Shown: one piece after another, positions 1 through 8,635 of the stretch
How the letters are laid out: each line of letters starts with the position of its first letter
How positions within the stretch are numbered: the first letter of the stretch is position 1
Assembly: GCF_021789315.1 (NCBI RefSeq)
Contig: NZ_CP084561.1
Span: 1,798,001-1,862,000 of the forward strand
Length of the DNA stretch: 64,000 nucleotides
From: Arthrobacter sp. FW305-BF8
GTDB lineage: Bacteria > Actinomycetota > Actinomycetes > Actinomycetales > Micrococcaceae
Direction of reading: 5' to 3'
Translations under genes and position numbers: made by a program
Notes under the pieces: model-generated
Seen by the model: only the letters and a program-made list of their open reading frames with translations
Database searches by the model: none
Told to the model about the DNA's origin: nothing

Positions 1-447
1 ATCAAACAGGTTGCCGGGGTGGTCCTCAATCTACCGGCCCGGGTAGCCGGCGTCGCCAAGGCGGCGTTCAGCGAAGAACCCCGCGACCCCAACGGCCCCA
101 TCAGCGTGGTGGGCGTTGGCCGCGTAGCTGGCGAGTTGGCCGCCATGGAGGAGGTGCCTGCCCAGGCCCGGCTTGCCGCCTTGGTGGGACTGCTCGCCGG
201 GCTGAACTTTGCCCTGGCCGTCTTCAACCTGATTCCGCTGCTCCCGCTCGACGGCGGCCACGTGGCCGGCGCACTCTACGAGGCAGTGCGGCGGCGGGCG
301 GCAAAGCTGCTCGGCAAACCCGACCCCGGCGCCTTCGACATCGCCAAACTGCTGCCGGTGACCTACGTGGTGGCGGCGCTGCTGATGGGGATGGGTGCGC
401 TGCTGATCTATGCGGACATCGTGAAGCCGGTGAATCTCTTCGGCTAG
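1..447 (+). CDS. rseP: Site-2 protease RseP/Rip1, C-terminal part
   Basis: The frame is open from base 1, so the gene is cut by the window edge; 148 residues remain. It is the C-terminal part of an M50 membrane zinc metalloprotease, which cleaves membrane-spanning substrates such as anti-sigma factors inside the bilayer. Visible features are a hydrophobic segment leading into the M50 LDGG motif (PLLPLDGGHVAGALYE, about residues 74-89 of the fragment), whose Asp is the third zinc ligand, and a final membrane segment near the C terminus. The HExxH motif must lie upstream of the window. In actinobacteria rseP usually sits between dxr and ispG; here ispG follows after three small genes. Family assignment is firm; the physiological substrate cannot be read from the sequence. 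Confidence 0.9.
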   Translation: MKQVAGVVLNLPARVAGVAKAAFSEEPRDPNGPISVVGVGRVAGELAAMEEVPAQARLAALVGLLAGLNFALAVFNLIPLLPLDGGHVAGALYEAVRRRAAKLLGKPDPGAFDIAKLLPVTYVVAALLMGMGALLIYADIVKPVNLFG

Positions 448-471
448 TTCCATCATGTTCAGCCTTGATTG

Positions 472-491
472 GCTGATTACTGAAAATCAGC
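472..491. promoter_or_regulatory. Inverted repeat upstream of the SatD-like gene
   Basis: GCTGATT at 472-478 is mirrored by AATCAGC at 485-491 with a 6-nt centre. It lies just upstream of the -35 of the SatD-like gene in an unusually A/T-rich intergenic patch. It could be an operator (the SatD-like protein has a helix-turn-helix) or a weak hairpin after rseP. Function is inferred only. Confidence 0.35.
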
Positions 492-500
492 TCCAAATGA

Positions 501-529
501 TTGATTTCGGAATCTAAGCCGGATACGGT
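501..529 (+). promoter_or_regulatory. Promoter of the SatD-like gene (leaderless)
   Basis: TTGATT (501-506), a 17-bp spacer and TACGGT (524-529). The start codon at 536 begins 6 nt after the -10 box, so transcription should start at or next to the ATG, giving a leaderless mRNA. Confidence 0.6.
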
Positions 530-535
530 TCATTC

Positions 536-1231
536 ATGTACGTCCTGACCATCGACCAGCGTGGCAGCACCGGCGACGTGGACCGTGTGCCCGAGCTCCT
601 CGGAGACCTCGGCAGCCGTTCCGGTGTCCGTTTTGAACGCTCCGTTGGCGACGAAGTGCAGGGCGTCCTGCAGGACCCCGCCTTGGTGGTGGACGTGGCC
701 CTGCACGCCCTGCGAAGCGGGCACTGGTACGTCGGGATCGGCGTCGGCCCGGGGGACCTGCCGCCGGACGCGAGCCCGCGCGAAGGGTCCGGCGCCGCCT
801 TTGTTGCTGCCCGCCGGGCGGTGGAGCGTGCCAAGTCGGCCGCGAGCCATGTCCCCGCCGCCGTGGTCGCGGGGAGCCGGGAGCACGAGGCCGCCGTGGC
901 GTGCGCCAACGCGGAAGCGGTACTGCGGTTGGTCGGCGGCCTGGTGCAGGCGCGGACCGAGGCCCAGTGGCGCGTGGTGGATGCCCTCCGTGCGAAGAGC
1001 GGTGCAGCAACCGAACAGGGCTCCGGACGCCACGGACTCCAGAAACAGGTGGCGCGGGAACTGGGAATCACGGAACAGTCGGTGAGCCGGGCCGTCCTCC
1101 GGTCGGGCTGGCAGGAAGAATGGGCCGCAAGGCCGGCGGTGGAAATGCTGCTGGCAACCGCCCACCGCCTCATCCTGGGGAACCCCGCCGCCGGGACTCA
1201 GGACGGCCATGACAACCGAGGAGAAGCGTGA
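536..1231 (+). CDS. SatD-like protein with C-terminal helix-turn-helix
   Basis: 231 residues resembling the SatD family (named from a streptococcal stress/acid operon; biochemical role unknown). The N terminus (YVLTIDQRGSTGD) and a GDEVQG motif near residue 40 resemble the core of nucleotide-cyclase/SatD-like folds. The C-terminal third (about residues 160-190, QKQVARELGITEQSVSRAV) reads as a helix-turn-helix, suggesting DNA binding. The start follows a -35/-10 pair with a 6-nt gap, so the mRNA looks leaderless. The next gene overlaps by 4 bp (GTGA), so the two are co-transcribed. An inverted repeat upstream could be an autoregulatory operator. The family call is moderate; no function is assigned. 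Confidence 0.6.
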   Translation: MYVLTIDQRGSTGDVDRVPELLGDLGSRSGVRFERSVGDEVQGVLQDPALVVDVALHALRSGHWYVGIGVGPGDLPPDASPREGSGAAFVAARRAVERAKSAASHVPAAVVAGSREHEAAVACANAEAVLRLVGGLVQARTEAQWRVVDALRAKSGAATEQGSGRHGLQKQVARELGITEQSVSRAVLRSGWQEEWAARPAVEMLLATAHRLILGNPAAGTQDGHDNRGEA

Positions 1232-1752
1232 ACGCAGTCTGGATCGCAGCCGCCCTGCTGACGGCCGGATTCGCGGGCTGGCCGGTCACCGCCCTGGTTT
1301 TCCGGCTGGCCCGCACCATCGACGACAAAGCCGACGCCGCCGCCAGCGCCGGCAGGGACGCCGCAGACGACCCCTCGGCCGACGTGACGGTGGACAGCCC
1401 GGCCTCGGTGGACAGTCCGGCCGCAGGGGACAGGGTGAATACAGTGAACGGCGACATCACCGTGGACGCTGGTGGTGCGGCGGCGCCGGAGCCCGGAGGC
1501 GAGGCATCGGCTAAACGGATCCTGCGGGGCGGGGCCATCATCGGGGTGCTCGAGCGGCTGGCAGTCTGCCTCGCCATTCTGGCCGGGCAGCCCGTGGCAA
1601 TCGCCTACGTGGTGGCCATCAAAGGCCTGGGCCGCTTCGCGGAACTCAAGGAAACGCCGGTGGCCGCGGAGCGGTTCATCATCGGGACCCTGGCCTCCAT
1701 GCTGTGGGCCGCGGGAGTTGCCGCCCTCACGAAGGTCGTGCTCCTCGGCTAG
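1228..1752 (+). CDS. Small membrane protein of unknown function
   Basis: 174 residues starting with GTG inside the stop of the SatD-like gene, so translation is probably coupled. There is one hydrophobic segment at about residues 4-26, a polar, Ala/Asp/Ser-rich and acidic linker (about 33-95), then two hydrophobic segments (about 108-133 and 150-172). I do not recognise the family. The partner gene in SatD-type pairs is often a membrane protein, so the two may act together, but that is inference from adjacency. Confidence 0.6.
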   Translation: MNAVWIAAALLTAGFAGWPVTALVFRLARTIDDKADAAASAGRDAADDPSADVTVDSPASVDSPAAGDRVNTVNGDITVDAGGAAAPEPGGEASAKRILRGGAIIGVLERLAVCLAILAGQPVAIAYVVAIKGLGRFAELKETPVAAERFIIGTLASMLWAAGVAALTKVVLLG

Positions 1753-1777
1753 CCCGGCCGCGGGATAGGGTATCTCT

Positions 1778-2071
1778 ATGACTGTTTTTGCTGTTGAGTA
1801 CGTATACGACGCCGAGTCCTCCGAAACGCGAGCGGCCGCCCGCCCCGCCCACCGCGAATGGACTGCAGGACTCGCGCAGGACGGCAGGCTTCTGGCCAGC
1901 GGACCCTACGGCGACGGCGCAGGGGCCCTGCTCATTTTCAAGGCGGCCGACGAAGCCGCACTCAACGAGATCCTCCGGCAGGATCCCTTCGCGGCAGCGG
2001 GTGTCATTTCCGGCACGCGAACCACCGAATGGGCACCTGTGACCGGTCTCCTGGCTGAGCACGCAGCCTAG
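1778..2071 (+). CDS. YciI-like protein
   Basis: 97 residues, the usual length for the YciI/YCII family: small dimeric alpha/beta proteins with a ferredoxin-like fold, often of unknown reaction. The family pattern is present: an N-terminal beta strand (FAVEYVYD), R-x-A-H-x-x-W/L around residues 25-30 (ARPAHREWTAGL), a G-x-L-L-x-S-G-P-Y turn (GRLLASGPYGD) and an E-I-x-x-x-D-P-F helix (NEILRQDPFAAAGV). The conserved His and Asp of the family are kept. A -10-like TAGGGT (1766-1771) ends 6 nt before the ATG, suggesting a leaderless transcript separate from the preceding pair. Confidence 0.75.
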   Translation: MTVFAVEYVYDAESSETRAAARPAHREWTAGLAQDGRLLASGPYGDGAGALLIFKAADEAALNEILRQDPFAAAGVISGTRTTEWAPVTGLLAEHAA

Positions 2072-2110
2072 CCGCCCCGCACCACCGATTTTCGAATTCA
2101 AGGAGTCCAC

Positions 2111-3277
2111 GTGACCTCGGTCAGCCTGGGAATGCCATCCGCACCACCGCCCGTCCTTGCCCCGCGACGCAAGACGCGCCAGATCAAGGTGGGCTCCGTC
2201 GGCGTCGGTTCCGATTTCCCCATCAGCGTGCAGTCGATGACCACCACGCCCACCACGGACATCAACGCCACGCTGCAGCAGATTGCCGAGCTGACGGCCT
2301 CCGGCTGCGACATCGTCCGCGTGGCCTGCCCGTCCGCCGATGACGCGGAAGCGCTTCCGATCATCGCCCGGAAATCGCAGATCCCGGTCATCGCCGACAT
2401 CCACTTCCAGCCGAAGTACGTCTTCGCGGCCATCGAGGCCGGCTGCGCTGCGGTGCGCGTCAACCCGGGCAACATCCGCAAGTTCGACGACCAGGTCAAG
2501 GAGATCGCCAAGGCGGCCAAGGACCACGGCACGTCCATCCGCATCGGCGTGAATGCAGGATCACTGGAACCGGGCATCCTGAAGAAGTACGGCAAGGCCA
2601 CTCCGGAGGCCTTGGTCGAATCGGCGGTCTGGGAAGCCTCGCTCTTCGAGGAGCACGGCTTCCACGACTTCAAGATCTCCGTAAAGCACAATGACCCGGT
2701 GGTCATGGTGGCGGCCTACGAGATGCTCGCTGAAAAGGGCGACTGGCCGCTGCACCTTGGCGTCACTGAGGCCGGCCCCGCCTTCCAGGGAACCATCAAG
2801 TCGGCCACAGCGTTTGGCGCCCTCCTCTCACGCGGCATCGGCGACACCATCCGCGTCTCCCTGTCTGCCCCTCCCGTCGAGGAGATCAAGGTGGGCAACC
2901 AGATCCTGCAGTCGCTGAACCTGCGTCCCCGCAAGCTGGAAATTGTCTCGTGCCCGTCCTGCGGGCGCGCCCAGGTTGACGTCTACACCCTCGCCGAGCA
3001 GGTCACCGCCGGCCTCGAGGGGATGGAGATCCCGCTGCGCGTTGCCGTCATGGGCTGCGTCGTCAACGGCCCGGGCGAAGCACGGGAAGCTGACCTCGGC
3101 GTCGCCTCCGGCAACGGCAAGGGCCAGATATTTGTGAAGGGCGAGGTCATCAAGACTGTCCCCGAGAGCCAGATTGTTGAGACACTGATCGAAGAGGCCA
3201 TGCGTATCGCGGAAGAGATGGGGGAGGCCGATGGCGAAGATGCTGTCAAGGGTAGCCCCGTGGTTAGCGTCTCATAA
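2111..3277 (+). CDS. ispG: 4-hydroxy-3-methylbut-2-en-1-yl diphosphate synthase (IspG/GcpE)
   Basis: 388 residues, normal for the bacterial two-domain enzyme. It converts methylerythritol cyclodiphosphate to HMBPP in the MEP isoprenoid pathway using a 4Fe-4S cluster. The N-terminal TIM-barrel shows SVQSMTTTPT and VNPGNIRK signatures; the C-terminal cluster domain has CPSCGR (Cys near residues 280 and 283) and MGCVVNGPGEA (third Cys near 315 with the Glu that ligates the cluster). The GTG start at 2111 follows AAGGAG at 2100-2105. The stop lies inside the next gene, whose start overlaps by 47 bp. Position next to rseP follows the common actinobacterial dxr-rseP-ispG order. Confidence 0.97.
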   Translation: MTSVSLGMPSAPPPVLAPRRKTRQIKVGSVGVGSDFPISVQSMTTTPTTDINATLQQIAELTASGCDIVRVACPSADDAEALPIIARKSQIPVIADIHFQPKYVFAAIEAGCAAVRVNPGNIRKFDDQVKEIAKAAKDHGTSIRIGVNAGSLEPGILKKYGKATPEALVESAVWEASLFEEHGFHDFKISVKHNDPVVMVAAYEMLAEKGDWPLHLGVTEAGPAFQGTIKSATAFGALLSRGIGDTIRVSLSAPPVEEIKVGNQILQSLNLRPRKLEIVSCPSCGRAQVDVYTLAEQVTAGLEGMEIPLRVAVMGCVVNGPGEAREADLGVASGNGKGQIFVKGEVIKTVPESQIVETLIEEAMRIAEEMGEADGEDAVKGSPVVSVS

Positions 3278-4127
3278 GGACGGCGCCGTGCCGGACGGTG
3301 CCACCGTCCGGGTACTGGGTGTTGCGGACACCCGTCAGCTGCGCGAACTGGCAGAGACCGATCCCGTCGCCAACGTGTTCATCCTGGCGCATCTGGAGTC
3401 AACAGACTCTGCCGCGCCCACCCCGGGCGGAGCCAACGTCCTGGGCGTTTTCGACGACGACGCGCTGGTTGGCGCCTGCTGGGCAGGCGCCAACCTGGTC
3501 CCCGTCCAGCTCGACCCCGAGCTGGCCGGACCGGTGGCTGATGCAGCCCACCGCTCCGGGCGACGGTACGCGTCGATCTTCGGACCGGCCGGAACGGTCC
3601 TTGCGCTGCACAGCCGGCTGGAGGAGCTGGGCCACGTGGCCCACGAGGTACGGCCGGACCAGCCCCTCATGACCATTTCCGGCCCTCCGGCCGTTGAACC
3701 GAACTGGGAGCTGGGGTACGGGCAGTACGCAGATTTCGAGGCCATCCTCCCTGCCTGTGCAGCGATGTTCGAGGAAGAGGTTGGCTACTCGCCCTACCTC
3801 GGCGGCCGCGACTTTTACAGCCGCCGGGTGGCAGGCCTGATCCGCCAGGGACACTCCCTGGTCCACCTGAAGGACGGCGAAGTCGTGTTCAAGGCCGAGT
3901 TGGGTGCTGTCACCGCCGAGGTCACCCAAGTGCAGGGCGTCTGGATGAACCCCAGCCACCGCGGACTCGGCCTGAGCGCCGGGTACATGGCGGCCGTGGT
4001 GCTGCTGGCCCAGAAAATGGCGCCCGTCACTAGCCTGTATGTCAACGACTACAACTCCCGGGCGAGGGCCACCTACGAACGCGTAGGTTTCCGGCAGGTG
4101 GGGACCTTCGCCACAGTTCTCTTCTAG
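3231..4127 (+). CDS. GNAT-family acetyltransferase with DUF4081-type N-terminal domain
   Basis: 298 residues with two halves. The N-terminal half (about 25-145) fits the DUF4081 domain found fused to GNAT proteins beside ispG in actinobacteria. The C-terminal half is a GNAT fold with the acetyl-CoA loop in VWMNPSHRGLGLSAGY (R-x-x-G-L/x-G/S) and the typical ending YNSRARATYERVGFRQVG. The ATG at 3231 has a strong GGGGAGG Shine-Dalgarno within ispG, giving a 47-bp overlap; a GTG at 3288 just past the ispG stop is an alternative start. The substrate is unknown; the neighbourhood does not reveal it. Confidence 0.85.
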   Translation: MAKMLSRVAPWLASHKDGAVPDGATVRVLGVADTRQLRELAETDPVANVFILAHLESTDSAAPTPGGANVLGVFDDDALVGACWAGANLVPVQLDPELAGPVADAAHRSGRRYASIFGPAGTVLALHSRLEELGHVAHEVRPDQPLMTISGPPAVEPNWELGYGQYADFEAILPACAAMFEEEVGYSPYLGGRDFYSRRVAGLIRQGHSLVHLKDGEVVFKAELGAVTAEVTQVQGVWMNPSHRGLGLSAGYMAAVVLLAQKMAPVTSLYVNDYNSRARATYERVGFRQVGTFATVLF

Positions 4128-4416
4128 CCGCGGCCAACGCCCCACCGGTGGCACCGGATTTGAAATCGGTGACGGCTATCACATAGGTTCGTCCTACCGG
4201 GTTTTCGGACTCGGGTGGTCTCTCGAGAATTAGCGGCATGACCGGCCGCGGAGCCACGCCGCCACAGGGATGACCAGCCTTAAACGGCCAGGGGCTTCAC
4301 CTGCGGGGCGTGGCTTTCCTGTTCAGCTCCCACAGGGCCCGCAACCTGTGCTGCTGCCCAGCCGGTACATTAGTACCCAGACAATCAGCACTTCCCCCAG
4401 AAACGGACACCTACCC

Positions 4417-6228
4417 GTGGTTCTTCGACTCTCCAAGCTTTTCCTGCGCACCCTGCGTGAAGACCCCGCTGACGCCGAGGTGGCCAGCCACCGGCTGCTC
4501 GTGCGTGCGGGATACATCCGCCGCGCGGCTCCGGGCATCTACACCTGGCTGCCGCTGGGACTGAGCGTGCTGCGCAAGGTGGAGCAGATCATCCGGGAAG
4601 AGATGGCCGCCATCGGCGCCCAGGAAGTTCACTTTCCCGCACTGCTCCCCAAGGAGCCCTACGAGGCGACCAACCGCTGGACCGAATACGGCGAAGGGCT
4701 GTTCCGGCTGAAGGACCGCAAGGGCGGGGACTACCTGCTGGCCCCCACGCACGAGGAGATGTTCACCCTGCTGGTTAAGGACCTGTACTCCTCGTACAAG
4801 GACCTGCCGCTGAGCATCTACCAGATCCAGAACAAGTACCGCGACGAGGCACGTCCGCGCGCCGGCCTTCTCCGCGGCCGTGAGTTCATCATGAAGGACT
4901 CCTACTCGTTCGACGTCGACGACGCCGGGCTGGACGCCAGCTACGCAGCCCACCGCGCGGCGTACCTGAAGATCTTCGAGCGCCTGGGCCTGGAAGTCAT
5001 TCCCGTCACGGCCACCGCAGGTGCCATGGGCGGTTCCAGGAGCGAAGAATTCCTGCACCCCACCGACATCGGCGAGGACACCTTCGTGCGTTCGGCCGGC
5101 GGCTACACGGCCAACGTCGAAGCCGTGACCACGGTGGTTCCCGCGGACATCGACTTCACCAACGCCCCGGCCGCTGAGATCCGCGACACCCCGAACACGC
5201 CCACGATCGACACGCTCGTGGCTGCCTCCAACGAGCTCGTGCCCCGCAGCGAGGCCGACGGCGGCCCCTGGACTGCCGCTGACACGCTCAAGAACGTTGT
5301 TCTGGCCGTCACCCTGCCCACCGGGGAGCGCCAGATCGTGGTCCTCGGCGTCCCCGGCGACCGGGGTGTCGACCTCAAGCGCGTCGAGGCCAACATCGGC
5401 GCCTACCTCCCGGTCGCCGGCGAAATCGCCGTCGAGGCCGCCGGTGAGGAGGACCTGGCCCGGAACCCGCTCATCGTGCGCGGTTACCTCGGCCCGGGCA
5501 TGTCGCTGGGCGCACCGCTCCTCGGCCTCGAAGGCGCCGCCAAGCTCCTGTACCTGGTGGATCCGCGCGTCGTCAGCGGCACCGCCTGGGTGACCGGTGC
5601 CAACATGGCGGGCAAGCACGTCTTCGGGCTCGTGGCGGGACGCGACTTCACGTGGGATGGCGTCATCGAGTGCACCGAGGTGCGCGCCGGCGACGAGGCC
5701 CCGGACGGTTCCGGACCGCTCGAAACCGCCCGTGGCATCGAGATGGGACACATCTTCGCGCTGGGCCGCAAGTACGCCGAAGCGCTGGAGCTGAAGGTCC
5801 TGGACCAGAACGGCAAGCAGGTGGTGGTCACCATGGGTTCCTACGGTGTGGGCGTCACCCGTGCCGTCGCCGCCCTGGCCGAATCCAACCACGACGCCAA
5901 GGGTCTCGTCTGGCCCCGCTCCGTGGCTCCTGCCGACGTGCACGTCGTGGCCGTCGGCCGCGGCGAGGAGATCTTCGCCGCCGCCGAGCAGCTCGCCCTT
6001 GAGCTTGAGGGCGCCGGCCTGGAGGTCATCTACGATGACCGGCCCAAGGTTTCCCCGGGCGTGAAGTTCGGCGACGCCGAGCTTGTGGGCGTGCCCACCA
6101 TCCTCGCCGTCGGCCGCGGACTGGTGGACGGCGTCGTCGAAATCAAGGACCGCCGCAGCGGCGAGGCTGAAAATGTGGCCGTGGACAAGGCCGTTGACTA
6201 CGTGGTCAACGCCGTCCGCAGCAACTGA
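4417..6228 (+). CDS. proS: Prolyl-tRNA synthetase (long bacterial form)
   Basis: 603 residues. It charges tRNA-Pro and belongs to the ProS type 1 group with an editing insert. The N terminus (VLRLSKLFLRTLREDPADAE) is characteristic, which fixes the GTG start at 4417 although the frame stays open further upstream. Class II motif 2 (YRDEARPRAGLLRGREFIMKD in part, near residues 142-160), the inserted editing domain (about 225-410) and class II motif 3 (MGSYGVGVTRAVAALAE, about 473-489) are all present, followed by an anticodon-binding domain. The 289-bp gap before it holds a small imperfect hairpin (about 4150-4170) but no clear terminator, promoter or tRNA. Confidence 0.97.
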   Translation: MVLRLSKLFLRTLREDPADAEVASHRLLVRAGYIRRAAPGIYTWLPLGLSVLRKVEQIIREEMAAIGAQEVHFPALLPKEPYEATNRWTEYGEGLFRLKDRKGGDYLLAPTHEEMFTLLVKDLYSSYKDLPLSIYQIQNKYRDEARPRAGLLRGREFIMKDSYSFDVDDAGLDASYAAHRAAYLKIFERLGLEVIPVTATAGAMGGSRSEEFLHPTDIGEDTFVRSAGGYTANVEAVTTVVPADIDFTNAPAAEIRDTPNTPTIDTLVAASNELVPRSEADGGPWTAADTLKNVVLAVTLPTGERQIVVLGVPGDRGVDLKRVEANIGAYLPVAGEIAVEAAGEEDLARNPLIVRGYLGPGMSLGAPLLGLEGAAKLLYLVDPRVVSGTAWVTGANMAGKHVFGLVAGRDFTWDGVIECTEVRAGDEAPDGSGPLETARGIEMGHIFALGRKYAEALELKVLDQNGKQVVVTMGSYGVGVTRAVAALAESNHDAKGLVWPRSVAPADVHVVAVGRGEEIFAAAEQLALELEGAGLEVIYDDRPKVSPGVKFGDAELVGVPTILAVGRGLVDGVVEIKDRRSGEAENVAVDKAVDYVVNAVRSN

Positions 6229-6243
6229 CCGCCCGCCCTCCCG

Positions 6244-7038
6244 GTGGTTTCGGGGTTTGAGTCGATCCAGCTCGCCACTATCGTCCTGATAGTGGTGGCT
6301 GGCTTCTCCGCGGGATGGGTGGACGCCGTCGTAGGCGGCGGCGGCCTGCTGCAGCTGCCGGCGCTGTTGCTTGTGCCGGGGATTACCCCGGTGCAGGCAC
6401 TGGCCACTAACAAGATGGGCTCCATCTTCGGCACAACCACCAGCGCCGTTACCTACTACGGCCGGGTCCGGCCCGATCTGCGGACGGCCGTTCCGATGGC
6501 CGCGATCGCGCTGGCGGGCAGCTTCGGCGGTGCGCTGCTGGCCACCCGGCTGCCGGCGGAGGTATTCAAGCCGATCATCGTGGTGGCCCTGGTCGCCGTC
6601 GCGCTGTTTACCGCCCTTAGGCCCGACGCCGGACACCTCACCGAACTCCGGCACGGCGGCCGCACACACTACGTGGTGGCCTGCGCCATCGGCGCCGTGA
6701 TCGGGTTCTACGACGGCCTGATCGGCCCCGGCACCGGATCGTTCCTGGTGATCGCGCTGGTTTCGGCCATGGGGTACGCCTTCCTCGAGGCCAGCGCCAA
6801 GGCGAAAATCGTCAACATGGCAACGAACGCCGGGGCACTCATATTTTTCCTGCCGCACGGCTCCCTGCTTTGGGGAGTCGGCCTGCTGCTGGGCGCGGCG
6901 AACATGGCCGGGGGCTACCTCGGCGCACGCACCGCCGTGAAGCAGGGGAGCAAGTTTGTCCGTGTGGTGTTCCTCGTGGTTGTTTTCGCCCTGATCGTTA
7001 AGCTCGCCTTCGACGTGTGGCAGGAGAACTTCGCCTAA
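6244..7038 (+). CDS. TSUP-family permease (TauE/SafE)
   Basis: 264 residues, about eight hydrophobic segments, matching the TSUP family of anion exporters/importers (sulfite, sulfoacetate or other organic anions). The diagnostic N-terminal turn AGWVDAVVGGGGLLQLPALL (about residues 18-37) and the second-half repeat GFYDGLIGPGTGSFL (about 156-170) are both present, as is the LATNKMGSIFGT motif. The start is GTG at 6244, only 15 bp after proS, so it is probably read through from proS. The transported substrate cannot be decided. Confidence 0.88.
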   Translation: MVSGFESIQLATIVLIVVAGFSAGWVDAVVGGGGLLQLPALLLVPGITPVQALATNKMGSIFGTTTSAVTYYGRVRPDLRTAVPMAAIALAGSFGGALLATRLPAEVFKPIIVVALVAVALFTALRPDAGHLTELRHGGRTHYVVACAIGAVIGFYDGLIGPGTGSFLVIALVSAMGYAFLEASAKAKIVNMATNAGALIFFLPHGSLLWGVGLLLGAANMAGGYLGARTAVKQGSKFVRVVFLVVVFALIVKLAFDVWQENFA

Positions 7039-7149
7039 GTTGGGTTGCCGGCGCGGCTGGCTTTCCGGCTTAACTGGTTTTCCGGCTGAGCCGGTCTCCG
7101 GCGAAGCTGCGTTCTCGCGGGCGGTACAGGGACGGCGTAGCATGCCTCT

Positions 7150-8613
7150 ATGTCAGCCGGTGCGGAACCGTACAGGGATGCCCTGGCTGCCGCCGTCCGG
7201 CATGCGACGCGCTGGCTGGAAAGCCAGCCCAGCCGCCGGGTTGGTCCGCAGCAGGCAGCACGGGAACTCGCGGCAGCGTTCGACGGAGCGTTGCCGCAGT
7301 CCGGCATGCCCCCGGCGGCCGTCGTGGATTACCTGGCCAGCCACGCGGAACCTGGGCTCATGGCCATGCCATCCGGACGCTTTTTCGGCTGGGTCATCGG
7401 CGGTACGCTCCCGGCTGCCATGGCGGCCGACTGGCTCGTCAGCGCCTGGGACCAGAACTCGGTGCTCCGTTACGCCACGCCAGCCATTGCCGCCATTGAG
7501 GATGCCGCGGGCCAGTGGCTGCTGCAGCTGCTGGGCCTGCCGGAGGAATCCGACGTCGGTTTCGTCACCGGCGCCACCATGGCCAACTTCACCGGGCTGG
7601 CGGCCGCGCGCTGGCGGCTTCTGAAGGGCGCCGGCTGGGACCTGGAACGCGACGGGCTCTTCGGCGCTCCGCGGATCCACTGCCTTGTGGGGGAGGAACG
7701 GCACGAGACGGTGGACCTCGCGCTGCGCTACCTGGGAATGGGCAGCCCCACAGTGGTTCCGGCCGACAGCCAGGGACGCATCGACGCCGCGGAGCTGGAC
7801 TGTGCCCTGGACCGGATTGCGCTGAAGCATGCAGCCGCGAACAGTCCAGGCGCCGCACAGTCGGGCGGATCCCAGGGTTCGGAGCCGGCCCCCGTGCTGG
7901 TGTGCCTGCAGGCCGGAAACCTCCACTCGGGAGCCTTCGACCCCTTTACCGCAGCCGTCGCGGTGTCCAAGGCACACGGCGCCTGGGTGCACGTGGACGG
8001 GGCCTTCGGCCTCTGGGCGGCGGCCGTCCCGGAGCTCGCCGGGCTGACCGCTGGCGTGGAACGGGCCGACTCCTGGGCCACAGACGCCCACAAGAGTTTG
8101 AACGTCCCGTACGACTGCGGCGTGGTCGCGGTCCGGGATGCGCAGGCGCTGCGCAGCGCCATGGGGCTGCACGCCAGCTACCTCCTCCAGGATGCCGACG
8201 GCTTGGGCGATCCCAGCCAGCGGGTTCCGGAGCTTTCCCGCAGGGCCAGGGGAGTGCCCGTGTGGGCAGCGCTGAAGTCCCTGGGCAGGGACGGTGTGGC
8301 CGGACAGATCCGCCGCCTTGCCACATCCGCTGCCCAGCTCGCCGAACAGCTCACGGCCATTGACGGGGTGGAAGTCCTCAACGACGTCGGCTACACCCAA
8401 ATCTCCGTGGCCTTCGGCGACGACGCCACAAGCCGGCGTGTGGCGGAGAGGCTCATCGCCGACGGAAAGGTATGGATGTCCGGTTCCCGGTGGCACGGCA
8501 GGGACGTGGTGCGGATATCTGTCAGCAACTGGACCACCGACGCCGATGACGTCACCACCGCGGTGGAGGCGGTGCGGGCCGCCTTCCAAGCCGTCCGGTC
8601 GGGCGGGCACTGA
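7150..8613 (+). CDS. PLP-dependent decarboxylase (group II amino acid decarboxylase family)
   Basis: 487 residues of the glutamate/aromatic amino acid decarboxylase family. The Schiff-base lysine is K315 in TDAHKSLNVPYDCG. Upstream are FTGLAAARW-type helices, a cofactor-stacking region and HVDGAFGLWAA, where the Asp contacts the pyridine nitrogen. The family decarboxylates aromatic or acidic amino acids, but the substrate cannot be told from motifs, and some members are aldehyde synthases or plain aminotransferase-like enzymes. TAGCAT at 7138-7143 lies 6 nt before the ATG, implying a leaderless transcript independent of the permease upstream. Confidence 0.85.
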   Translation: MSAGAEPYRDALAAAVRHATRWLESQPSRRVGPQQAARELAAAFDGALPQSGMPPAAVVDYLASHAEPGLMAMPSGRFFGWVIGGTLPAAMAADWLVSAWDQNSVLRYATPAIAAIEDAAGQWLLQLLGLPEESDVGFVTGATMANFTGLAAARWRLLKGAGWDLERDGLFGAPRIHCLVGEERHETVDLALRYLGMGSPTVVPADSQGRIDAAELDCALDRIALKHAAANSPGAAQSGGSQGSEPAPVLVCLQAGNLHSGAFDPFTAAVAVSKAHGAWVHVDGAFGLWAAAVPELAGLTAGVERADSWATDAHKSLNVPYDCGVVAVRDAQALRSAMGLHASYLLQDADGLGDPSQRVPELSRRARGVPVWAALKSLGRDGVAGQIRRLATSAAQLAEQLTAIDGVEVLNDVGYTQISVAFGDDATSRRVAERLIADGKVWMSGSRWHGRDVVRISVSNWTTDADDVTTAVEAVRAAFQAVRSGGH

Positions 8614-8635
8614 CAGCCCTGTGCTCTCTGGGGCC

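Noticed and set aside
4140..4225. Possible tRNA-like segment upstream of proS (GGATTTGAAATC, GGTTCGTCC)
   Set aside because: No acceptor stem pairing, anticodon arm mismatched and T-loop length wrong; only a small hairpin remains.
4270..4416. N-terminal extension of ProS from 4270
   Set aside because: The extension has no similarity to ProS, while VLRLSKLFLRTLRED at 4417 is the conserved N terminus.
4411..7143. Very long reverse-strand reading frame (about 910 codons) opposite proS and the permease
   Set aside because: Its codon positions mirror the strongly biased forward genes, and the product is low-complexity with no domain; the forward proS is unambiguous.
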